A DNA stretch of 64,000 bases, from the NCBI GenBank assembly GCA_030015575.1, contig CM057337.1, forward strand, positions 337,724,583 through 337,788,582, read 5' to 3'. A model generated the notes under the pieces. It had not been told where the DNA came from. It was given only the letters and a program-made list of their open reading frames with translations, and made no database searches. The stretch is from Agapanthus africanus. Lineage: Eukaryota > Streptophyta > Magnoliopsida > Asparagales > Amaryllidaceae. Within the stretch, counting starts at the first letter, position 1, and each line of letters opens with the position of its first letter. The translations under genes and the position numbers were made by a program. Shown piece after piece: positions 1-10,217 of this stretch.

Positions 1-1581
1 AACTAAACTAAAAGAACGGAAATACAACCTTTGTAGATCCGTTTCTCCACCTCCATAGCTCCATGATGAAGTCCTCTCCGCTGTCCAAATCGAACCATGA
101 CTCTAGCATCGGCTTCATAGGAGAAAAAGCGGGCTAGGTCATCGACGACGATGCCGAAGATGATCTACGTCGAGGCATCACTAGATCAAGCTCCACCTTC
201 ACCAAGCCATGAAAACTTATGAAGGAAACACCCTATACTACTTGGCAAGAGGTAGAGGATGAAGAAATAGGAAGTGGGTTCACTTTAGAATTGGATTTCT
301 CACTCATTTGCTCAAGTTGCCATTGATGGAGGCAAACTTTTCTTCTTTGAAGATGAAGAAGAAGAAGAAGATAGAATATGATAAATCTTGTTCAAAAAGA
401 ATAATCAAATGAATACTTATCATATCCTAACCTTAGTTAGGTGTAGAGAATAGACCATGGTTAGGTTTAATGGTTTAGGGTTAAGCATGAGACAAAATGG
501 TCATGTAGTCAAAGCTTCATGAAGCTTCAATTACAAACAAAGAAAGCCACAATTTTCTCTTTATCATTTTCTTTTGCTAAAATAAAAAAAATGGATAAAT
601 AAATGAATAAATGAATAAGTAAATGAAGCAAAAGAAACCCTAACCATTGACCAACCATGGTTTAAACTATACACCAAACTATCATGTATCATCAAACATG
701 ATACAATCAAATGCACAAAAGTATATCATATATACAATGTGCACATCAAGTGAGAAAATCCATCTTAAGTGAACCAATACTAGTTAATGCAAAGTAATAT
801 ATCAAATATATAATTATACATTAAATCATTAAATCAACACTTGATTTAATGATCCGGTCATATCGCATATAACCGACTAATATCAACAGTAACAACTTAT
901 CGAATCAACACTTGATCCGATAACCCGGCTATATCGCATATAACCGATCAATGTCATAAATCACGAGAATCGAATACAGTATCACATACTGGTATCATTC
1001 TCGGTCCCGCACATATCTCATACGCGCTCCTATTTCGTTTTGCTTGAGCCAGGAAACCTCTGTGTAGGACTCTAAAGACTCGTCAATACGCCGGCAGCAG
1101 GTGATGATCATATCAAACACCCACAAGCCGCAAGCGGTCTGCTAAACGTAACGGCCACCCGGGTATTGAGCGATTAGAAGATCGACGAGCAAGCCCGCTC
1201 ATACTCATGTGAATCCAACCAGTAACACTTACCGTACAGTCCGGTCTGATCGTCTGATATGTCGCATATCTCGCCTAAGGGTGGTAAACGTCAGACCCTA
1301 ATAGCTCGATAAGTCGTGTCGATATGAGGCCTATAATAGTTCGAGAAACTACTGGTAACACTTACCAGTAAATCTCAGCAACCCTGGCCAGGGATTTCCG
1401 GTTATAGCCAATCGAACACAGCGCAACATCAACTCCCTATACCGGGAGAGACGAATCCCCTCCTATCGCTCATTGCCACCATGTGACTCGGGACTATACC
1501 CAAAAACCACCATTTTGCACGCCCTCTTGGACGTGGTAAGGTGGAAATCAAAGCACAGCGGGAACCACACAAGACTCTATG
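1..1581 (-). repeat. Copia LTR fragment (A/X family), inverted
   Basis: This stretch matches the minus-strand LTR of element A from about 2148 to 3749, with many substitutions, so it is an older member of the same family. About 118 bases of its 3' end lie beyond the left window edge. The match stops at about 1581, inside the LTR, where sense-strand copia pol sequence begins. It contains a GAA-rich run (about 343-372) and the paired U3 palindromes near 840-960. No gene is seen in it; short reading frames here are chance products of LTR sequence. Confidence 0.85.
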
Positions 1582-2029
1582 ACACCATACTAAAAAGTTT
1601 TAGTATGGAAGAATCCAAGCGTGGGAACCAACCCATGATCTCTGGACTCACTCTTTCCAAAGAGATGTCTCCCAAGACTTATTTGTAGAGAGCTCGCATG
1701 CAAGGGATACCCTATGCTTCGGCAGTAGGCTTTATCATGTATGCGATGCTATGTACCAGACCCGATGTAGCATACTCTCTAAGTGTAGTGAGTCGGTATC
1801 AAGCAGATCCTGGAGAGAGTCATTGGACAGCTGTGAAGAACATTCTCAAGTACTTGCGAAGGACTAGAGACATGTTCTTGGTGTATGGTAACGGAGAACT
1901 TCGGGTGGAGTCCTTTACCGATTCCAGCTTCCAAAGTGATAAGGACGACTCTAAGTCGCACTCGGGATTTGTCTTTACCCTCATTGGAGGGGCGGTATGT
2001 TGGAAGAGTTCTAAACAGGATATCGTTGC
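1582..2029 (+). pseudogene. Element X pol, part 1: end of reverse transcriptase and start of RNase H
   Basis: Translation gives copia pol sequence matching elements B1 and B2: the block after the RT catalytic region (SMEESKRGNQP, SKEMSPKT), the CTRPDVAY segment and the RNase H start with TDSSFQSDKDDSKS and GGAVCWKSSKQD. An in-frame TAG lies at 1686-1688. The 5' part of pol is missing because the frame begins abruptly at the junction with the inverted LTR at about 1581. Element A interrupts the 3' side at 2029. Removing A and one copy of GTTGC joins this frame to 12457 and restores the usual RNase H motif with its catalytic Glu. Products would have been reverse transcriptase and RNase H, which convert element RNA to DNA in the cytoplasmic particle. 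It is not functional as it stands. Confidence 0.9.
2025..2029. repeat. Target-site duplication of element A (left), GTTGC
   Basis: The five bases directly left of element A recur at 12452-12456 directly right of it. Deleting A and one copy restores an unbroken RNase H reading frame of element X. Confidence 0.95.
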
Positions 2030-4263
2030 TGCAGGGTTCCTAGGCACTCTAGTGAGGTCTCCCAAGCCATCAACCATGGCAATTTCAAAAATTATGGTGC
2101 CTACAAACCCTAAAGTACGGATCGTTTGCTAGATGTCTAGGCGAACAAAACTAGTTAACAAAATAACTAATGAGAATACGGAAATACAACCTTTGTAGAT
2201 CCGGTCCTCCACCTCCACGGCTCCGCAACGAGGTCGTCTCCGCTGTCCAAATCAAATCCGGGCTCTAGAGTCGGCTTCGTCGGAGAATGGGCAAGCTAGG
2301 TCGTCGATGTCCATGCCGAAGATGATCTACGTCGAAGCATCGCAAGATCAAGCTCTCAACTTCACCAAGTCATGAAACTTGTGAAGTAAACACACTCTAC
2401 TACTTGGCAAGAGGTAGAGGATGAAGAAATAGGAAGTGGGTAGACTTTAGTTTTGGATTTCTCACTCTTTTCCAACAATCACCATTGATGGACTTCAAGC
2501 TTCTTCACTTGAAGCAAGGAAGAAGAAGAAGGAAAAGGTTATGATAAGTTAAAAGAAAAATGAAAAGAAAATGAATTCTTATCATAATTTTAACTAGAGT
2601 TAAGTGTAGAGAATGAATCATGGTTAGTGGGAATGGTTAGGGTTAAGGATGAGATAAGAATGGTTGACTTGAACAAAGCTTCATGAAGCTTCAACTAAAG
2701 AACAAAAGAAGCCACCATTCTTTTCTCATTTTCTTTTATTCATTTATCAAAAATAAAAAGGATAATTAAATAGATAAATGAATAACAAATTATAAACCCT
2801 AACCATTTCATTAACCAAGGTTTAATCTTTACACTTGAACCCTAGCATGACATGTATCATCAAACATGATACAATCAAGTGCACAAAAACATATCGCATA
2901 TGCAATGCGCACGAACCGAGTGAGAAAATCCGTCTAAAGTGAACCGATACTAGTTAATGCAAAGTAATATATCAAATATATAATTATGCATTAAATCATT
3001 AAATCAACACTTGATTCAATGATCCGGTCATGCGCACATAACTGACTGGTATCTAATATATCGGCTTATCGAATCAACGCTTGAATCGATAACTAGTTTA
3101 TATCGCATACAACCATTCGATATATTTATCGCGAGAATAGAATACGGTATCATATACACGCATTATTCTCGGTCCCGCACATATCTCATATGCGCTCCTA
3201 TTTCGTTTCGCTTGAGCCAGGAAACCTCTGTGTAGGACTCTAAAGACTCGTCAATACGCCGGCAGCAGGCGATGATCATATCAAACACCCACAAGCCGCA
3301 AGCGGTCTGCTAAACGTAACGGCCACCCGGGTATTGAGCGATCTGAAGATCGACGAGCAAGCCCGCTCACACTCCAGTGAATCCGACCAGTAACACTACC
3401 GTACAGTCCGGTCTGATCGTCTGATATGTCGCATATCTCGCCTAGGGGTGGTATACGTCAGACCCCAATAGCTCAATAAGTCGTGTCGATATGAGGTCTA
3501 TAACTGTTCGAGAAACTACTGGTAACACTTACCAGTAAATCTCTGCAACCCTGGCCAGGGATTTCCTGTTATAGCCAATCGAACACAGCGCAACATCAAC
3601 TCCCTATACCGGGAGAGACGAATCCCCTCCTATCGCTCATTGCCTCCATGTGACTCGGGACTGTACCCAAAAACCACCGTTTTGCACGCCCTCTTGGACG
3701 TGGTAAGATGGAAATCAAAGCACAGTGGGAACCACACAAGACTCTATGACGATCTCGGGTCAACAGACTACTCTGTACCAGTGTCACCAGAGAACTGCCA
3801 TCTGACGTGAGGTATAATACCATCTGGGAGTTCTCGGCGAGTCCGTCCAGTGTACCCAGTCTCTACTGAGCACCCGTATATCTCCTCTGATGTCAAACAC
3901 CGATGGATATAGGATCATCCATCGCCCATCTGTATGGGTCGAGAAGGTACACGCTAGTCTACTCTGGTATATCGATGCCCCGTCTCGATACACCCTCGAC
4001 TAGGGACTGTGAAGGATGTACTTATAGACTACCATGTCCCCACTAGTATGATCCGCATCATAGTCCAGGTAGTCAAGTACAGATCCTAAGGGCTTTACCA
4101 ACATGTAACAGAGAGACAATCAGTATACACGTTAAGGTAAAGAGCAACCAGATAGCATACTATCATGTCGAGCAAGAAAGTCCTCCCTATATATGTCCCA
4201 GCATCCACTACAATATACATCCTATGTATAGTAATGGCCTCTAGGGCATACATATAACTAACA
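2030..4263 (-). repeat. Element A 3' LTR
   Basis: The LTR has the same length as, and is nearly identical to, the copy at 10218-12451. On the plus strand it runs from TGCAGGG to ACTAACA, so on the element strand it is TG...CA. Near 2995-3092 it has two near-perfect palindromes (arms of 12-13 nt, 3-nt centre). It would supply polyadenylation signals for the element transcript. Confidence 0.95.
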
Positions 4264-4276
4264 ATCTCCCACTTGC
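4264..4276 (-). other. Element A polypurine tract
   Basis: The minus strand reads GCAAGTGGGAGAT directly before the 3' LTR. The same tract abuts the 3' LTRs of X, B1, B2 and C. It primes plus-strand DNA synthesis. Confidence 0.93.
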
Positions 4277-4277
4277 A

Positions 4278-7031
4278 CTAGGGCCATCTGTAGCAGTGGT
4301 TTGAAGTATCTCATACTCAACCATCCCATAAAAGTCTCTCTCTGGGAACAGGCCTTTGTGAATGGATCCGCTGTGTTGTCCTCTGAGTCTACTCTCCAAA
4401 CCTCGATCACCCTGGAGATCAACTATCTCCATGATCAGGCGATGCTGCCTTAGAATATGTCTGGATCACTGATGGGACGGGCGTTCCTTGGCATAAGCCA
4501 CAACTCCATTGTCACACAATGGGAGGAACATAGTTCATCTCATGAACCTATATACACCCAAACAGCCTCTTTGGTAGCATCTTAAGTAGCGATGTATCCA
4601 GCCTTTATCGTCTAGTATGTCACGGTATCTAGCTTGGAACTCTTCCAACATACCGTCCCTTTACTGAGGGTAAAGACAATGCCTGCGACTGACATTCAGT
4701 CGTCTTTATCACCCTGGAACCCTTCCAGTGATTCTCCCCAGGATCGTTTGATACCGTCTCACTACATCTAGTGAGTATCCTAACATCCATTTAGATCTAT
4801 CTCATAGATCCAAAATCCAGGATTTAGGAGGTATCACTTTGATCCTATATGGAGAATCATTGTGATAAGCGGAGATTGATCGAGCGTAGCATAGGAAACT
4901 CCTTCCCTATCAAGAGTATGTCATCCACGTACTCTACGAGGATCGTCACCATACTCCCTACTACCATTTTGTTTATACAAGGTTCATCTACCATTTTGAT
5001 GATGTCAACTTCTTTGACTAATCCATCAAAACAGATGTTCCAACTCCGCGATGCCTGCTTTATCAGATAAAACATCTTGCACACGTTTCCGCTGCTCCCA
5101 CTGTCTACGAAGCCCTCTGGCTGTGTACTTATAGACGCTCTCTTCTAAATCATCATTTAGAAAAGCAGTCAAGACACCCAACCACCAGATATCGCAGTCA
5201 TGGTATGTAGCCGTGGCAAGTAGGATCTGGATGGACTTAAGCATAGTCACTTGAAAAGGTTTCATCATGATCCACGCCTGGTCGATGACGAAAACCTTTA
5301 ACAAGTCTAGCTTTGAAAGTCTCAACTTTTCCATCTACACCAAGTAATCTTCTCAAGATATACTTGCTCCTGATGGGGATTTAACCCTTCAGATATTGCA
5401 ACCAAAGTCCATACTTTGTTGGCGTATAAGGATTCCATCTCAGATCGCTAAGCATCCAGCCATTCTTACAGAGTCTTACTCTCGATGGCCAGCTCGAAGC
5501 TAGTTGGGTAATCATCTCATGATGCAATCCTCGCTCCCACTGTCATAGAGAAACCAATGTATCTCTCAGGTGGGTGAGAAAACCCTACTAGATCGGCGGA
5601 GAGGCTGAGGTTCGTTGGTATCTACTGAATCCTTTGGTTCTTTCAAATCATCAGCTGCAGTTTGTATAGCTGGAACCTTTCGAGTTGTACATAACTGACC
5701 TTGCCTCGAGCTTGTCCGGATTTTGCTTTTAGACATAGGCCGGACAACCCCAAATCTTAACTAGCTTAAGACATGGGCTCTTCCCTTTCCATATCATATA
5801 TGAAGTGGTAGGCAACTGATTTGATTCGAATCCTATTCAATAGGTATGCAACTTCATAAGTGCATAACTCCCAAAAAGGAAATAGGTGATTCAGTAATAC
5901 TCATCATAGAGCACACCATATCATATAGGGTGTGATTGCTCCGCCCCGATATACCATCGTGCTATGGTGTATACGGAGGAGTAATGCTGAGAGAGAATCT
6001 CATTCTCCTTTAGAATAATCCAGGATTTCCGTGCTCAAGTATTCTCCTCCTTGATCACATCAAAGGACATAATACTTATACCCATATTTTAGTTCTCTAC
6101 TTCTAACTTATATTCTGTGAATATCTCAAAAGGTTCGGACTTGTGTTTCAACAAGAACATATGTCTGAATCTAAAGAGATCATCAGAGAACGTAATGAAG
6201 TATAAAGAACCAGTCCTGGCATGTGTAGACAGGGGACCTTACATACATCAACATGTATCATCCCAAGAGCTCACTAACTCTTTCTCTGTTTCCAGTAAAC
6301 GGAGCTGTGGTCATCTTATCTTTGTGACATGACTGGCGAGTTTCACAAGATGTAAATTCAAACTGATTTAAATATGCATCTAAATGTAACTCTAGCTAGT
6401 CGGGTCGCATTGATCTGACCTAGTCTACAATACCTCAAGAAGAATTCGTTCATTTCTGAACTCTTCCTCTTGTGTGTGTTCCGTATACTAAGAACTGTAG
6501 TTTGATTTAGAACATCAATGCTTTTAGATAACGTGCCTGATCCGATCAACTTTTGATATAGGAAATGTTCAAAACATTATCCAACAATACAAAATTTTAT
6601 CGTTTCTTTACTAATAAAGAGACTGATATGATTTTGTATATCAGGTTCGGTATCTAATAACATTCGTTCAGAATCAATGTATTGGTAATACAGGGTGACA
6701 GTGACCAACAGACTTGGCTGCAACACTTGCCCCGTTTTCTGTCTCATGAAACTTATCACCCGTTCTCAGTTCTCTACCTATCTGTAGCCCTATGTAACAG
6801 ATTACATATCTGGGATACTGATCTGGTATCACATACCCAGGACGCAAAGGATACTGAGAAACAGTTCTGTATAATGAACACACCCGAAGATGATGCATCA
6901 GCATGCACTCTCTTCGTTTGGGCGGCACGGGAAATCTGGTATTCCCCAATTTCCTGCTCTGTCTTATAACATTTATAAGTTGGAGCGGGACCAACGTTCC
7001 CCAGCTCAGTATAACAAGCGGGTTCGGTCAA
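4278..7031 (-). pseudogene. Element A pol remnant (protease-integrase-RT-RNase H), gag-less
   Basis: Homology to B pol is visible in pieces in the right order. The N-terminal block LGNVGPAPTY and the segment SSSGVFII lead to a ruined protease (DTRS where B has DTGS) near 6774-7031. GAG-pre-integrase traces (YCRLGQI) lie at 6358-6549, integrase-core traces at about 5900-6070, an RT segment with TAFLNDDLEESVY at 5026-5334, and the YVDD active-site motif at 4920-4931. An RNase H tail with ADPFTKA lies near 4320-4400. Stops and frame changes separate the pieces. No CCHC knuckle or capsid region precedes the protease. It cannot encode a working polyprotein. Confidence 0.88.
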
Positions 7032-7507
7032 TATTCCGTATTATTATCTTGATTAAGGCGTGATATGGTCGCTACCTGGAGAGAGAGAAGAAAACACTCA
7101 GCGTGCGCTCTGTCAAGAATAGATTGGTTATTATTTTATCTAATCAGGATGACTCCCACTGCTTTTTATCAAATCTTCCTTCAAACCCAAAAAGGAAAGA
7201 CTAGCCGGGATTAATTACACACTACAAGTTCGCCAATCTTTCAGCCAGGCCAGTGTCGGTACTTTGAGGGAGGTCCCCCGTGCTTTCGCACGAACCTAAT
7301 TAATGTAAACCTCGTTTTCCCAGAGGCGTAACCCCGTTGACACCTTTCTAGACACCTACTTGATCGGCTAATTGTAATGTATAAAACTCTCCCAGGAGTA
7401 ACACTTACTCGCAGCGGGTATCGGGATCCAACTATCTCATAGAAGGTATGCAATCTCATTGCAAATTTCAACACTTGAAATTCCCGATAATATTTTGCCC
7501 CGAACGA

Positions 7508-7714
7508 TCTATGACCTTGACAAGGTCAACAAACCATAGACCGCAAGTCAAGTTCTACCCGTCATTTCTTGATTGAATCAAACCCACCCGCACGACCCTT
7601 GACAAGGTCAACAAGGCCGCACGACTACCCTAACCCAATCTGCATCATATGCATAAGCAGATAAATACTGGTTAGCTACCGCACACTGCGCCTTGACAAG
7701 GTCAACAAACGCAG
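7508..7714 (-). other. Three-hairpin leader array of element A
   Basis: Three minus-strand hairpins lie at 7686-7714, 7589-7623 and 7508-7540 (transcript order). Each has an inner stem TTGAC/GTCAA with loop CTT, an asymmetric internal loop, and a different outer stem. The outer stems are CTGCG/CGCAG; CGTGCGGCC/GGTCGTGCG (9 pairs including three G-U); and TCTATGG/TCATAGA (7 pairs, one G-U). Flanking sequence aligns hairpin by hairpin with B and C, while stem sequences differ and stay paired. A role in RNA packaging or dimerisation is inference. Confidence 0.75.
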
Positions 7715-7853
7715 CACGAATACTAAACAGGATTTATCTGAAATGACGGAGGGCTACGACAGGTTTTTCTGAAAACCTATTGCGTAATGAACTTGATATC
7801 GTTGTAGGATCGAATGAATTTTGGAATGGAGTGTTTTTTAGGCTTTTCTAGTT

Positions 7854-8093
7854 TTGCTAAAGGAGTCACTCCCGGTGAAGGGATCGTCGGTCCTTTCCTC
7901 GTTGAATGAGGTGCGGGATATATCATATATATCACTGTGCAAAGCAAAAACTCTTAAAAGCAATCAAAAGACAAACCGAGTGCGTAGCATCTGCCAGTTA
8001 TTGCTAAAGGAGTCACTCCCGGTGAAGGGATCTCGGTCCTTTCCTCATCGAATAAGGTGCAGGATATATCACATATACCGCTATGCAAAGCAA
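7854..8093 (-). repeat. Two tandem ~95-nt leader units of element A
   Basis: The stretches 7854-7948 and 8001-8093 are imperfect direct repeats. Read on the plus strand both contain TTGCTAAAGGAGTCACTCCC, a GGTGAAGGGAT block and a GCAAAGCAA end. Equivalent pairs occur at the same leader position in B1, B2 and C. Each unit can form two short hairpins, one with CCTC/GAGG arms and one with TCCC/GGGA arms. Confidence 0.8.
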
Positions 8094-9539
8094 GAACTGT
8101 AGCTACCTGTTTTATTTTAAAATTCGATTCTACAACATCTTAGGTTTCTTTTATTTCATTAATCACATTAATGAAGTCCCATCATTTAAGTACCTAAACA
8201 TCACAGATAGATATGACGTACACTTATGCCATCCGCATTCGCCTCGATGTCCCCTCGTGCACCGTTAGGTTAGGTAACTAACGGCAGAGCAGGGCAGGGC
8301 TAGCGCGGGTGTAAAACATAAGTAACGTCTATATAATATATCATATATACTATATACTATATCCATCACAGAAACATCACATGATCTCATCACAGATATC
8401 GCAGCAGAAGAATCATATGAAATATTGGATATACTAGGACGTCCGTGTTTTCAATACGAGCCAGTATAAAACACGGATTCCACGGTCGTGATGAATAGCC
8501 AAACCCACACCCCTAGACCCCTACGAGAGCGGCAAGCAACCCTACCAATTCTAGAGTTAGGAGACCCGGACTCGACTCCTCGAGTTGGTCTCCCACTGGA
8601 CTCCAGAACCCGGTTACTTGTGCCCTCCTCCTTGGGTCTATCCTAGTGCGGAAAAGTAAATAATATACAAACGGTGACAACTCCCGCAACCTGGAAGCGC
8701 CCCAATAAAAGAATATTGCATACAAGTTTTTACATGAATGAAAATGAAAAACACTCATCTCACATAAAAAACCCCGGCTATTCAAACACGACGATCCAAT
8801 ATAACATATCCAGCAACACATAACATCACATGTCATCAACGTAAGTAAATATGTCCATCCCAATTGTCGTTGACATATAGCAACGAAACCGGCGATATCA
8901 CATATTACACTTACGGTCACAGAAAAGAAAGTGTAAAACTACAACAGTTGGAATCCGCAACCACCTCAGACATCGCATGCCTGACCAAATGAATTACTTA
9001 GACATCGCATGCCTAACAATTATAAACCCCGCATTTTAGTCTCAAAATCGAAAACTCTTTTCAATATCAAGTCGGGCAATTCAACAAGATTCCCGACATC
9101 CTGATCGAATGCTCGTCGCAAACTTCAGTAGACGGCTGCACCCCCGATACCGGCGACGAAGTGCACCAAGGCGGAACACCGCTACCGCGAGCACCCGGAC
9201 GGATGCTTTCGGCGACGGGGTTCTCCTACAGTCACTTGGTCGGGGCTATGGAGTGAGGCTGTCTATTAAGTTTACCCGGCGAGTATCCGCGTACGCTACG
9301 TGATTGCGACGGACTTTTGATCACATCAAAATTCCGTGGCAACCGATCAAGTGAGACTAAATTGCTACGTTTATAACATTCATTTAGTTATCATATAACT
9401 CATTGTGAATTCCAATTATTGTATCCCATTCCAGATAAATAGAAAATGTTAAACTTTCCGATCGAACATTCTAACACCCAAGTTTTCCCGATACAGATCA
9501 ACACATGAAACAAGTCTAACAACATTCCGTTCGTGCCTC

Positions 9540-9640
9540 AGTACCAACGATCCAGCCGTAGAAGGGTCAAGCCAACGCCTCACATGTGGCACGCCGTACT
9601 GCCCCAAACCCGAAGGTTCAAAGGGCAGTTCAAGACGGTC
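9540..9640 (-). repeat. Segment of A leader resembling gypsy G internal sequence
   Basis: About 95 bases containing GCCGTAGAAGGGTCAAGCC and CCCGAAGGTTCAAA align by eye at about 70 % with 48800-48890 in element G, in the same orientation. It is absent from the B and C leaders. It may be a captured gypsy gag-region fragment. Confidence 0.55.
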
Positions 9641-9970
9641 ACATAATCGAGTTAAGGTTTGTGTCTTCTAGAGGGACCATCGCGTTACTTGCACTACTTA
9701 GAACGTCGTCAAACTGTGGAAAAATCCAACACTTGGAAATTTCCCAACAGGGGAAAAATTGGGTATTTATATCCGGTCGAACTTTTTAACATATTCTAAG
9801 ATTTATCCGGAAAGCCACACAGACAAAATTTGATACCCCGATCGAAACACCGAATCCCCAAATCAACTCAGAAAAATTCAACTCTTGAAAAAATATTAAA
9901 AATACCCAGGTAGACCAACACTGGAAACTAGGAGTTACTGTGCAAAAATCGTCTCACAAAACGACAAAAC

Positions 9971-10019
9971 CGCCGCGCTTGCGCCGCACAAGCTAGGCTC
10001 GTGCCGCGGAAGCGCGGCG
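9971..10019 (-). other. GC-rich long hairpin of A leader
   Basis: Two 23-nt arms (9971-9993 and 9997-10019) separated by three bases pair at 20 of 23 positions. The hairpin starts about 190 nt downstream of the primer-binding site on the element strand. C, B2 and B1 have a hairpin of unrelated sequence at the same distance. Confidence 0.75.
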
Positions 10020-10204
10020 CTTTAAGGGAATTAGGGTTACGAATTGCACAGTTATTCTTATATTTTCCTGCATGTTTTTCTGGATATTTTTAATACTGAA
10101 AAATCCCTGTTTTTAAAAATTGTACAGAGAGCAATATTGGTTCGGGGCATCGGGTTCGTTCGGACTTCAATTTCCGTCTGGACTTCGCCTAAGGCTCTAG
10201 CTAG

Positions 10205-10216
10205 GCTCTGATACCA
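10205..10216 (-). other. Element A primer-binding site
   Basis: The minus strand reads TGGTATCAGAGC one base inside the 5' LTR. It is complementary to the 3' end of plant initiator tRNA-Met, the usual first-strand primer of copia elements. Confidence 0.95.
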
Positions 10217-10217
10217 C

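Larger units (their letters stand above)
7032..10204 (-). other. Element A non-coding structured leader
   Basis: About 3.2 kb separate the primer-binding site from the first pol-like residues. I see no gag homology. In transcript order it holds a GC-rich hairpin (9971-10019), a segment resembling G internal sequence (9540-9640), two tandem structured units (8001-8093, 7854-7948) and three two-stage hairpins (7508-7714). It is about 0.8 kb longer than the B and C leaders, mostly in the 8900-9900 part. A 15-nt motif (AGACATCGCATGCCT) occurs twice near 8970 and 9000. Short frames here, such as 8513-8920, show no known domain. Confidence 0.75.

Noticed and set aside
1473-1688. A 71-residue protein
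   Set aside because: The frame starts in an inverted LTR and runs across a rearrangement into X pol; it is a chimera by accident.
8513-8920. Possible membrane protein in the A leader
   Set aside because: The B and C leaders align here but do not keep the frame; no gag or envelope motif is seen.
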